From: Planctomycetota bacterium
GTDB taxonomy: Bacteria > Planctomycetota > Phycisphaerae > UBA1845 > PWPN01
Direction of reading: 5' to 3'
Length of the DNA stretch: 6,358 nt
Assembly (NCBI GenBank): GCA_016209665.1
Contig: JACQVT010000428.1
Span: forward strand, 1-6,358
Shown here: positions 1 to 6,253 of the stretch, one piece after another
Numbering within the stretch: the first letter of the stretch is position 1
Layout: the number at the start of each line of letters is the position of its first letter
Program-made: the position numbers and the translations under genes
The notes under the pieces: model-generated
Told to the model about the DNA's origin: nothing
The model's database searches: none
Seen by the model: only the letters and a program-made list of their open reading frames with translations

Positions 1-237
1 ACGCGAAGTGTCCGTCCGGAAAATCGGACCCACCCCACGATATAAGGCAAATGATCAGGCCCCTGAAAATCGCTGCTGCAGGGCGGAGAAAAGAAGCGGA
101 GGAGGGTTTCTTGCATCGGCCACCAGGGGCTGAAGGCCCTGGCAAGTGCCGTGCGCCCTACCGGGCGATGACCGGCATCCATCTTTCGGGTGTGGCGCGG
201 AAAAATCGCCAGATGCCGGCGTCACGCCGCGGATACG
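1..237. other. non-coding left flank, no convincing gene
   Basis: This stretch lies downstream of the stop codon of the leftward oxidoreductase gene. The only open frame of note on the plus strand (51-245) has low-complexity, basic content, no recognisable domain and no ribosome-binding site, so I do not call it. The minus-strand frame that crosses this region is an arginine- and glycine-rich shadow of the oxidoreductase gene. I see several short GC-rich inverted repeats but no tRNA, rRNA or mobile-element signature. A neighbouring gene may start to the left of the window. Confidence 0.6.
193..229 (-). terminator. possible weak terminator after the oxidoreductase gene
   Basis: Read on the minus strand, about 10 nt past the TAG stop there is a 5-bp GC stem with a 3-nt loop (arms 217-221 and 225-229). 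It is followed about 11 nt later by five T residues (plus-strand A run at 201-205). The T run itself sits in the loop of a second 5-bp stem (arms 193-197 and 207-211). The T tract is not adjacent to the first stem, so this is not a textbook intrinsic terminator. It is listed because it is the only terminator-like structure found at the expected place. Confidence 0.2.
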
Positions 238-2322
238 CTACTTGACCACAATCCACTGAACGGCATCGGCGACCACGTAGCCGTTGGTCCCGTCGTTGCG
301 GACCTCCACATAGCCGGCCTTGCCGGCCTTGAACCTGAACCGGCCCAGCGAGGCGAACGGCGGATCGGCCGGCGCCTGCGTCTGGTTGAGCTGCACTCGT
401 TTCTCGCCATCGGCATGACGGACGACGACGGGCACGTTGCTCGCCCGGTTGCGGTTCGGTGTGTAGGCCAATCGCACGTCGTACTCGCCATCGGCCGGCA
501 GATCGGGAACGAACCGGACCGACCGCTCGCCCTTGCCGGCGTTCTCGTCGTGAAGGTACCCATCGCCCACGAACGGCTTGACCGACTCGGACGTCGTCCA
601 GTCGCCCGTCACCTGGGCCGCGCTGGCGTCGATCACGAAGCCGGGCCAGTTCCCGGCGGCCGAACCCTCGCTGATGGCCTCGGCCAGGCTCAGCACCGCC
701 CCCTGCTCGCGGAGTCGCTCTTGCAGCCAGAACACGTCCACGTCCGCGACTGGCAGGTTCCGCCGGGCCGCGTTGGCCGCGGCCAGACCCGCCGCCTGGC
801 CCATGATCATGTACTGCGGCTCCATCCGCATGGATGAATACGCCACGTGGCTGGCCGAGAAGCACACCGGCACCAGCAGGTTGCGGCACTGCCCGCGCTT
901 CGGCACGATCGCCCGATACGCGATCTCGTAGGGCTTGACCGGCACCTGCATGTCGCCCTCGTTGACGACGCCGCCTTCGGGCGTGGGAATCCGCTGCACG
1001 TGGTGCGAGTCGGAGTTGTACGAACCCATGCCGATCGAGTCGGGTTTCGTGCGGTCGGTCTGCAGGTCGGCCTGGCGCATCACGTATTCACCCACCATGC
1101 GGCGGGCCTCGCGGATGTACAACTGGTACGGCCAGTGGTCGTTGTCCACGAACTCATCCCTGGCCAGGCCCCATTTGTTCAACTCGTCCTGGATCTGCCT
1201 GGGCACGCTCGGGTCGTTGGCCAGGAAGTACAGGAACCCCTGCACGTAGCTGACGTGATCGTCCCAGATCGCCCGCCGCCGGGCGTAGTCGGCGTCGGGG
1301 TAGTCCCAACTGCCGCCGATGTGATCGGTGCTGAATGCCCCGTTGTTGTTCACGTCGGTCTTGCCGTTGGGCATCATGACGATGTGGATGACCTTGTCGA
1401 GCGTCAGATCCGGGGCCGCTCGCAGATAACGCTTCAGCAACTCGTACCGCTGGGGGTCGTAGTCGGCCGGCCTGGGGAACGGCACCTGGTTGTCCTTGCG
1501 GTTGCACATGCAGATGCGGAAGTTGTAGGCCTGCACCTTTCTGTCCGCCTGGCCGACCTGGCCCGCCTCGCCGCCGTACACGCACGGCAGCAACTTGCCC
1601 TCGGCGTCCCGCGGCGAGACCTTCACCTTGAACTGGTGGTACTCGCAGGTTTCGCGTCGGCCGGCGAGCGACTCGCCATACTGGTCCATGCCCTCCCGGC
1701 CGATGGTGTACGAGACGCCGGCCCGGGTCATGAGGTCGCCCTCGTAGGAGCAGTCGACGAACACTTTGCCGAGGTATTCCTCGCCATTGTCCATCTTGAC
1801 GCTGGTCAAACGTGGCGCGATTCCGCCGGTACCGAGGCTACCCGTCGCTTGCGCTGCCGTGCCGGTACCGGGACTTCCCGTCGCTTGCGCTCCGGGCTCT
1901 GAGGGCGCAGGGGTTGTGAGCTGCGCGCGGGGTTCGGTTCGCATGATCGAGGCGAGACGGCGGCCGAACAACACCTTGACCTTCGCGTCCTTGAGCCAGT
2001 CGTTGAATACCCGCTCGGCCACGTGCGGCTCGAAACGCCACGAGATCGGCTCGCTGTAGTGCTTGCCGACCCGCTCGAAGAACTCGCGCGACATCCCGCC
2101 GATGACCGCCTTGCGGCCGAAGTCCGTCGCCCCCAGCCCGCCGGTGACCATGCCGCCCACGTGGCGGCCGGGCTCGAGCAGCACGACCGACGCACCCTCG
2201 TTCGCGGCCGCGATGGCCGTGATGACACCACCGGCCGTCCCGCCGTAAACGACCACGTCATACTCCTCGGCGGCCAACGCCGCCGTCGCGAGGATCGTCA
2301 TGGCGGTACACATCAGTCGCAT
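238..2322 (-). CDS. exported FAD-dependent oxidoreductase with C-terminal xanthan-lyase/golvesin-like domain
   Basis: The product is 694 aa. An N-terminal hydrophobic signal (residues about 1-18, likely cleaved near ALA-AEE) precedes a Rossmann nucleotide-binding segment, VVVYGGTAGG (23-32), with the acidic end of beta-2 at LLEP (48-51). Further family-typical blocks are the GGMVTGGLG loop (56-64), VDCSYEGDLMTRAGVSYTIGRE (189-210) and GQAAGLAAANAA (508-519) near the end of the FAD domain, as in the FAD_oxidored family (PF12831). Residues about 558-694 form a beta-rich module ending VADAVQWIVVK, like the carbohydrate-binding-like C-terminus of xanthan lyases and golvesins. The substrate is unknown; a sugar or polysaccharide-derived molecule is my inference. 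The ATG at 2322 is chosen over an in-frame GTG at 2382: it has a good Shine-Dalgarno GAGGAG (2331-2336, 8-nt spacing), puts the signal sequence at the N-terminus, and leaves 25 nt after the upstream stop instead of an overlap. Residues about 131-169 are a Pro/Gly/Ala/Thr repeat absent from the usual fold (see repeat). Confidence 0.9.
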   Translation of the reverse strand: MRLMCTAMTILATAALAAEEYDVVVYGGTAGGVITAIAAANEGASVVLLEPGRHVGGMVTGGLGATDFGRKAVIGGMSREFFERVGKHYSEPISWRFEPHVAERVFNDWLKDAKVKVLFGRRLASIMRTEPRAQLTTPAPSEPGAQATGSPGTGTAAQATGSLGTGGIAPRLTSVKMDNGEEYLGKVFVDCSYEGDLMTRAGVSYTIGREGMDQYGESLAGRRETCEYHQFKVKVSPRDAEGKLLPCVYGGEAGQVGQADRKVQAYNFRICMCNRKDNQVPFPRPADYDPQRYELLKRYLRAAPDLTLDKVIHIVMMPNGKTDVNNNGAFSTDHIGGSWDYPDADYARRRAIWDDHVSYVQGFLYFLANDPSVPRQIQDELNKWGLARDEFVDNDHWPYQLYIREARRMVGEYVMRQADLQTDRTKPDSIGMGSYNSDSHHVQRIPTPEGGVVNEGDMQVPVKPYEIAYRAIVPKRGQCRNLLVPVCFSASHVAYSSMRMEPQYMIMGQAAGLAAANAARRNLPVADVDVFWLQERLREQGAVLSLAEAISEGSAAGNWPGFVIDASAAQVTGDWTTSESVKPFVGDGYLHDENAGKGERSVRFVPDLPADGEYDVRLAYTPNRNRASNVPVVVRHADGEKRVQLNQTQAPADPPFASLGRFRFKAGKAGYVEVRNDGTNGYVVADAVQWIVVK
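1825..1891 (-). repeat. in-frame 36-bp-period direct repeat within the oxidoreductase gene
   Basis: Two 31-bp copies (1825-1855 and 1861-1891) start 36 bp apart and match at 28 of 31 positions. Both contain the plus-strand block CCCGTCGCTTGCGCT and begin with GCCGGTACCG. In the coding frame each gives a 12-residue unit, AQATGSPGTGTA followed by AQATGSLGTGGI. The 36-bp period is a multiple of three, so the reading frame is kept, and all three minus-strand frames are open across the repeat. It falls between a beta strand of the FAD domain (GRRLASIMRTE) and the next (LTSVKMDNGEEY), where homologues normally have a short turn. It looks like a dispersed or expanding repeat tolerated in a surface loop. 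Confidence 0.85.
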
Positions 2323-2330
2323 CGGCAAGT

Positions 2331-2336
2331 CTCCTC
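2331..2336 (-). promoter_or_regulatory. Shine-Dalgarno that fixes the oxidoreductase start
   Basis: The minus strand reads GAGGAG followed by an 8-nt spacer and ATG at 2322-2320. It sits in the 25-nt gap after the TGA of the upstream gene (2350-2348). This supports translation from the downstream ATG rather than the in-frame GTG at 2382, and implies cotranscription with the upstream propeller gene. Confidence 0.75.
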
Positions 2337-2347
2337 GGCCGCTGCCC

Positions 2348-3805
2348 TCAGCGCGGCAACAGGACCGGCTCGGCGAACTCACCCGTCATCGTCTCCGGCA
2401 GAACCCACACCTTGTCGCAGGCCCGGTTCGTGATATACAGGTGTGACGGTGACAGTTTGAACGCATCGCCATCGGCCCACAACGCGTAGAAATCAGGGTG
2501 GGCGTCGATCGGCCGGCGGGCGTAACTGTGGTTGTACTTGCTGCCCCTCGTGATCGTGGCAACCTTCGTCCAGGTCCGGCCCTCGTCGCGGCTGATCCAG
2601 GCCGCCATCTCGCCGCCGGTGCCGTACCGCTGCGGACCCGGCTCGTTCGGGCCGATGATCCGCCACGCGCCGTCATCCTCGACGCACAGCGAACCCATGT
2701 CGTAGTTGTGGTCGGAGCGGATACCGGTGTCGTGGATGCCCCACTGCGTGCCCGTCCAGCGGGCGACGGTCCAGACGCGTGGATCGTTTTTCGGCCCGGG
2801 CTCGGAGCCGTCGCTGACGATGTATTGGACGATCGGCCGGCCCTGGGCGTCGAAATTGACGTCGTTGATGTAGACCAACTTCCGGTCGGCGGCGTAATCG
2901 TGCACCAGCGCGGGGTTCGAGGGCGAGTCCAACGGCAGACTCGGCAAGCTGCCGTCCAGTGTCTGCCACGTCTTGCCGAAGTCCCGGGTCTGAACGACGT
3001 ACAGGTTCGTGCGCTTGTCCACGCTGCCGCCGGGATGCCAGTTGAACGCGCTGACGATCAGGTCGCCGCGGCGCTGCGTCACCTGATAATGACCGCCGAA
3101 ACCCGCCAGTTTCCGGTCGTCGGCCCAAGTCATTCCGTCGGAGCTGGTCTCCCAGTACAGCTCTCGGCCCTTGGTGTACTTGGTGAACAGATGGAGAAAG
3201 CCCCGGCCGGGCACGAACCAGGGCTGCGGGTACGTGATCTCCTCGGTGCCGACGTGCACGAAGGCGTCCACGCTGTGGGGTTCGCGGCTGCGGTACTTGA
3301 AGCCTGGTCGATGTCGGCCGCGGCCGCTGATGAACACCCAGACGTAGCCCTTGTCGTCCAGGCAGATGCTGCCGTTGTCATGCGGGTCGTTGACGCCCTT
3401 CTTGTCGAACACGATGGTGGGCCGCGGCACCACATGTTTCTTATGGTCGTAGTACGCGGCCATGATGAGCAGGTGCCGCTGGTCCTTGATCGTGCCGCCG
3501 TACACGAAGAAGGTCTTGTTGGCCTTGGCCGAGTAGATGGCGATCGGCTCGTGGTTGGCGGTATACGTCCCCAGCCCGCCGGAATACTTGTCGCCGTACT
3601 CCGACTGGTATTGGCCGAGGGTGAACCAGATGCCGCGGTAGCCGTCAGCCTTGGTGTCGGTCTCCCGCGGGGCCACCGATTTCTCCGGCCGCGTGGTCCA
3701 CGGGGCCGGCGGAGGCTGCGGTTCGGCCGCGAATGACCCGCCGCCGAGCCACGCCAACGCCGTCCATCCGATGGCTACGGTGCGAAACGTGTTCCGTCGG
3801 CGCAT
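2348..3805 (-). CDS. secreted BNR/Asp-box beta-propeller protein (BNR_4-like), possible glycan-active enzyme
   Basis: The product is 485 aa and begins with a clear signal peptide: a basic n-region (MRRRNTFR), a hydrophobic core (TVAIGWTALAWLGGGS) and a likely cleavage site after SFAA (residue 27). The mature part starts with a Pro-rich linker, then GYRGIWFTLGQ (55-65) and YSGGLGTYTANHEPIAIYS (74-92), blocks I associate with BNR_4-type (PF15892) proteins of planctomycetes and Bacteroidetes. Asp-box motifs are visible at 221-227 (SSDGMTW, one residue shorter than consensus), 273-280 (TRDFGKTW) and 405-412 (SRDEGRTW), as expected for a beta-propeller. Conserved-looking polar clusters that could line an active site include NDPHDNG (139-145), NWHPGG (255-260), DHNYD (365-369) and YNHSYARRP (424-432). 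The fold is well supported but the activity is not: sialidase, polysaccharide lyase (some ulvan-lyase families are propellers) or carbohydrate binding are all possible. The ATG at 3805 is the only Met near the signal sequence; a GGGAG lies 10 nt upstream. It leads a probable two-gene operon with the oxidoreductase. Confidence 0.88.
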   Translation of the reverse strand: MRRRNTFRTVAIGWTALAWLGGGSFAAEPQPPPAPWTTRPEKSVAPRETDTKADGYRGIWFTLGQYQSEYGDKYSGGLGTYTANHEPIAIYSAKANKTFFVYGGTIKDQRHLLIMAAYYDHKKHVVPRPTIVFDKKGVNDPHDNGSICLDDKGYVWVFISGRGRHRPGFKYRSREPHSVDAFVHVGTEEITYPQPWFVPGRGFLHLFTKYTKGRELYWETSSDGMTWADDRKLAGFGGHYQVTQRRGDLIVSAFNWHPGGSVDKRTNLYVVQTRDFGKTWQTLDGSLPSLPLDSPSNPALVHDYAADRKLVYINDVNFDAQGRPIVQYIVSDGSEPGPKNDPRVWTVARWTGTQWGIHDTGIRSDHNYDMGSLCVEDDGAWRIIGPNEPGPQRYGTGGEMAAWISRDEGRTWTKVATITRGSKYNHSYARRPIDAHPDFYALWADGDAFKLSPSHLYITNRACDKVWVLPETMTGEFAEPVLLPR

Positions 3806-3845
3806 TCCTCATGGTCTCCCGGGATTGCCCGCCCAAACGTGCGGA

Positions 3846-3874
3846 TGGCCTCACCCGCCGGCCAATGCTACAAT
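3846..3874 (+). promoter_or_regulatory. extended -10 promoter for the sigma-kinase genes
   Basis: The sequence TGCTACAAT (3866-3874) is a TG-N extended -10 with a 5/6 match to TATAAT. The region where a -35 would lie (about 3846-3851, TGGCCT) is poor, which is typical of extended -10 promoters. Transcription would start around 3880-3882, about 5-7 nt before the ATG at 3887. The -10 is overlapped by a direct repeat CAATGC (3863-3868 and 3871-3876, 8 bp apart), a possible protein-binding site. It lies in the 81-bp divergent region, so bound factors could also affect the leftward operon. No promoter of comparable quality was seen on the minus strand. Confidence 0.45.
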
Positions 3875-3886
3875 GCCCGCCACCGC

Positions 3887-4498
3887 ATGGGAAGCGCGCA
3901 GACAACCCAGACCAATCTGCTCAGCGCGGTCAAGGACAGCCAAAACCGCGAGGCGTGGGGGCAGTTCTACCGCATCTACGCCCCGATGCTGCGCAATTTC
4001 GGGCGGCGGCTGGGCGTGAGCGAGGTCGATCTCGACGACCTGACGCAGGAGGTGCTGATGATCGCCCACCGGTCGCTGCGGGACCATGTGTACGACCCGG
4101 CGAAGGGGCGGTTCCGCATGTGGTTGTTCGGCATCGCCCGGCGGCAGGCCCTGGCCGTGCTGCGGGCCCGCGGCCGGCGGACGCGGGTGCAGCACGTGCC
4201 CCAGGCCGACGGCGTCGACCTGCTGGCCCAGATCGAAGACCCCCGCACCGACCAGACGATGCAGGAGATCTGGCAGCAGGAGTGGCGATACGCCCTGCTC
4301 GACGAGGCCCTGCGGCAAATCCGCCCCGACGTGGGCGAGAACGAGTACCATGCGTTCGTGCTGTACGCGGTGGATCGCAAGCCCGTGCAGGCCGTGGCCG
4401 ACCAGCTCGGGATCTCGCCATCGAGCGTGTACGTGTACAAGGCTCGGGTGCTGGGGGCGATCCAGAAGTGGGTTGAGCAGTTTGAGGAGGCGGGATGA
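3887..4498 (+). CDS. ECF-like RNA polymerase sigma-70 family factor
   Basis: The product is 203 aa, the usual size of an ECF sigma factor, with regions sigma2 and sigma4 only. Sigma2 spans about residues 22-92: AWGQFYRIYAPMLRNFGRRLG, then the core-binding helix VDLDDLTQEVLM (47-58) with acidic residues D48, D50 and D51, and the -10 recognition region YDPAKGRFRMWLFGIARRQAL (69-89). Sigma4 spans about 133-197, with a helix-turn-helix around AVADQLGISPSSVYVYKARVLG (169-190). Such proteins direct RNA polymerase to dedicated promoters. In planctomycetes, ECF subgroups encoded beside Ser/Thr kinases are described, which fits the kinase 102 bp downstream. There is no anti-sigma factor in the window. 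ATG 3887 is preferred to in-frame GTG 3839 and ATG 3845: the family N-terminus begins near TNLLSAV, and the upstream starts would precede the best promoter. There is no Shine-Dalgarno, consistent with an almost leaderless mRNA. Confidence 0.92.
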   Translation: MGSAQTTQTNLLSAVKDSQNREAWGQFYRIYAPMLRNFGRRLGVSEVDLDDLTQEVLMIAHRSLRDHVYDPAKGRFRMWLFGIARRQALAVLRARGRRTRVQHVPQADGVDLLAQIEDPRTDQTMQEIWQQEWRYALLDEALRQIRPDVGENEYHAFVLYAVDRKPVQAVADQLGISPSSVYVYKARVLGAIQKWVEQFEEAG

Positions 4499-4508
4499 GG
4501 CGACGGGC

Positions 4509-4571
4509 GGCTTGGGGCTTGAGGCTTGAGGGTTGAGGGTTGAGGGTTGTGGGTTGTGGGTTGTGGGTTGA
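4509..4571. repeat. nine-unit heptamer array (GGCTTGR / GGGTTGW) with G-quadruplex potential
   Basis: Nine contiguous 7-nt units fill 63 bp of the 102-bp gap between the sigma factor and kinase genes: GGCTTGG, then GGCTTGA twice, GGGTTGA twice, GGGTTGT three times and GGGTTGA once. Neighbouring units are the most alike, as expected from stepwise expansion. The last six units (4530-4571) each start with GGG and are separated by TTGA or TTGT, giving six G-tracts with 4-nt loops on the coding strand. The intercistronic mRNA could therefore fold into a G-quadruplex, ending 29 nt before the kinase ATG. The array begins 10 nt after the sigma factor stop codon. Confidence 0.95.
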
Positions 4572-4600
4572 GTTCGGCGGGCGGGCGAACGTGAAAACCC

Positions 4601-6211
4601 ATGGACGACGACACGCTACCCATTTCAGAGCACCAGCAACCTGACGGCACGGTGATCGCCGGGCCGACGGGCGATACCGGGCCCACGCCGGCCGGGGACC
4701 CGGCGCCGTCGGCCGAGGCGGGCTCGACCGACCGGCTGCTGGAGGACCTTCGAGTCGTGTTCGACCGGCAGACCGCGGCGGGAACGTCGCCGATCGACGG
4801 ACCGGACGAACTCATCGGCCAGCAGATCGACCGGTACCTGGTCAAAAAGCTGCTCGGCGAAGGCGGCATGGCCCGCGTTTACCTGGCCGTCGACACTCAG
4901 AGCGACAGCAAGGTCGCCATGAAAACGCTCAAGCCGCAGTACCGGGCCGACCACAACATGAGCACCCGGTTCGAGCGCGAGGCCCGCAGCATGAGCCGCC
5001 TCCAGCACGAGCACGTCGTGCGGGTGCTCGATTTCCCGAGCCACGGCCCGGGGCGGGCCATCGTGATGGAGTATGCCCCCGGCGGCAGCCTGCGCGACCG
5101 GCTGATGGCGGCCAAGTCCACCCGCCGGCCGATCCCGATCGACGAGGCCGTCGATCTCGTCCGCCAGGCAGCCGCCGGATGCGCCGCCGCCCACGCCATC
5201 GGCATCGTCCATCGGGACCTCAAGCCGTCGAACCTGCTGTTCGACACGGACGGCCGGATCAAGGTGGCGGACTTCGGGACCATCATGGTCGTCGAGGGCA
5301 CGACCTGGCTGACCGGGGTGGGCCAGCAGATCGGTACGCCCGGGTACATGAGCCCCGAACAGTGCCGCGGCGAGCGGGTGACGGCCGCCAGCGACGTGTA
5401 CTCGCTCGGCGTCACCCTCTTTGAGCTGCTGACCAGCCAGTTGCCGTTCGAGGTCGAGGAGGCCAGCCCCTTCGCGATGATGCTCAAGCACATCTCCGAG
5501 CCGATTCCCGACCCGCGGACCCTGCGGAGCGACGTCCCCGACGGGCTGGCAACGGTGGTGTTCCGATGTCTGGCCAAGCATCCGGGCGACCGCTATCCCA
5601 ACGCGGGCGACCTCGCCCAGGCCTTGCTGGACTACCCGCGAGCCGCCGCCAGGACGGCCGAAGCGGCCACGCCCCACGAACACGGCTGGCGGGTCGACGT
5701 GGCGGCGGTCAAGAAGCAGTTGCAGGTCCTGCCCCAGCGGGCGATCGTCTGCTGGGCCTGTCGCTGCGCCCGGCGGGTGCAGCACTTGCGGGACCCGGAC
5801 CCGCGTGTCGAGCGAGCCCTGGCGATGGCCGAAGCCGTCTACCACGAAGAGGACGAGCCCGAATCGCCCCACTCGGCGTCGCGGGCCCTGTCGCGCATCC
5901 GGAACCTGCGGGCGGCCTCGCTCAAGGCCGCCTATGTCGAGGATGGCGTTTACCCCACCCAAGCCGCGATGGAGGCCACGCGGGCCGCCGCCGCCGCCGC
6001 CGCCAGCGCCGCCGCCCTGTGCGTGGCCGACACCGCCGCCGATGCCGCGTTCGCCGCCCGCAGTGCGCTCGCCGCCCTCAAGCTGGCTAGCGAGCCGGTC
6101 AAGCCGTTCTGGGAAGCCGCCCTCAACGACTACCACAAGCTGGTCAACGCCCGTCTCGGCCGCGAGGGCACCATGGGCAAGGCCGTACCACGCGACCTGT
6201 TCCCCGACTGA
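4601..6211 (+). CDS. soluble Hanks-type Ser/Thr protein kinase with alanine-rich Imm5-like C-terminal domain
   Basis: The product is 536 aa. Residues 1-72 are an acidic, Pro/Gly-rich tail. The kinase domain (about 77-345) has every catalytic landmark: Gly loop GEGGMARVY (86-94), VAMK lysine K108, helix-C glutamate E127 in FEREA, catalytic loop HRDLKPSN (204-211, D206), metal-binding DFG (224-226), GTPGYMSPE (245-253) and DVYSLGVTLFELL (265-277). It should be active, with the HRD arginine and a Thr-bearing activation loop (T234, T235, T238, T246) suggesting autophosphorylation control. No transmembrane helix or PASTA repeats follow, unlike PknB-type receptors, so it is probably cytoplasmic. 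Residues about 360-536 form a helical, Ala-rich domain with CWACRCARRVQ (384-394), ERALAMAEAVY (404-414) and a long Ala-rich helix (459-497). Its pattern resembles Imm5-like domains, but this is unverified. The first Met of the frame is used; no clear Shine-Dalgarno is present. It likely shares a transcript and pathway with the sigma factor. Confidence 0.93.
   Translation: MDDDTLPISEHQQPDGTVIAGPTGDTGPTPAGDPAPSAEAGSTDRLLEDLRVVFDRQTAAGTSPIDGPDELIGQQIDRYLVKKLLGEGGMARVYLAVDTQSDSKVAMKTLKPQYRADHNMSTRFEREARSMSRLQHEHVVRVLDFPSHGPGRAIVMEYAPGGSLRDRLMAAKSTRRPIPIDEAVDLVRQAAAGCAAAHAIGIVHRDLKPSNLLFDTDGRIKVADFGTIMVVEGTTWLTGVGQQIGTPGYMSPEQCRGERVTAASDVYSLGVTLFELLTSQLPFEVEEASPFAMMLKHISEPIPDPRTLRSDVPDGLATVVFRCLAKHPGDRYPNAGDLAQALLDYPRAAARTAEAATPHEHGWRVDVAAVKKQLQVLPQRAIVCWACRCARRVQHLRDPDPRVERALAMAEAVYHEEDEPESPHSASRALSRIRNLRAASLKAAYVEDGVYPTQAAMEATRAAAAAAASAAALCVADTAADAAFAARSALAALKLASEPVKPFWEAALNDYHKLVNARLGREGTMGKAVPRDLFPD
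5984..6016 (+). repeat. GCC codon run encoding poly-alanine in the kinase C-terminal domain
   Basis: Seven consecutive GCC codons, one AGC and three more GCC codons encode residues 462-472 (AAAAAAASAAA). The run is in frame and lies at the start of the long Ala-rich helix. Use of a single codon suggests trinucleotide slippage has lengthened the helix, although GCC is also the preferred Ala codon in this high-GC sequence. It is too Ala-rich and too closely followed by Asp residues to be a good membrane segment. Confidence 0.8.
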
Positions 6212-6253
6212 GTGGGAACGCGGAATGGCCCGTTCGACCCAGCCCGATTCTAC

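Noticed and set aside
123..142. 6-bp inverted repeat CCAGGG/CCCTGG as a terminator
   Set aside because: The stem is short, the loop is 8 nt, and no T tract follows on either strand.
51..245. A 64-codon plus-strand frame in the left flank
   Set aside because: No ribosome-binding site and no recognisable features, and it overlaps the end of the oxidoreductase gene. Chance alone could produce it at this GC content.
847..1902. A 351-codon plus-strand frame opposite the oxidoreductase
   Set aside because: Val/His/Ala-rich content with no domain; it is the complement of a gene with clear FAD-binding motifs.
2323..2382. Upstream GTG start at 2382 for the oxidoreductase
   Set aside because: It would overlap the upstream gene and put 20 Ser/Gly/Arg-rich residues in front of the signal sequence; the ATG at 2322 has a good Shine-Dalgarno.
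2498..3736. A 412-codon plus-strand frame opposite the beta-propeller gene
   Set aside because: Valine- and aspartate-rich shadow translation without motifs; the minus-strand frame has a signal peptide and Asp boxes.
2348..3805. Naming the propeller a sialidase
   Set aside because: Asp boxes define the fold, not the activity. The sialidase Arg triad and FRIP motif are not evident, so no specific enzyme name or gene symbol is given.
3839..3886. GTG 3839 or ATG 3845 as the start of the sigma factor
   Set aside because: Both lie upstream of the best -10 element and add 16 or 14 residues not typical of ECF factors. Not fully excluded without 5'-end data.
5978..6091. The Ala-rich stretch of the kinase as a transmembrane helix
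   Set aside because: It is interrupted by Asp and Arg residues (D477, D481, R487) and is better explained as an alanine-rich soluble helix.
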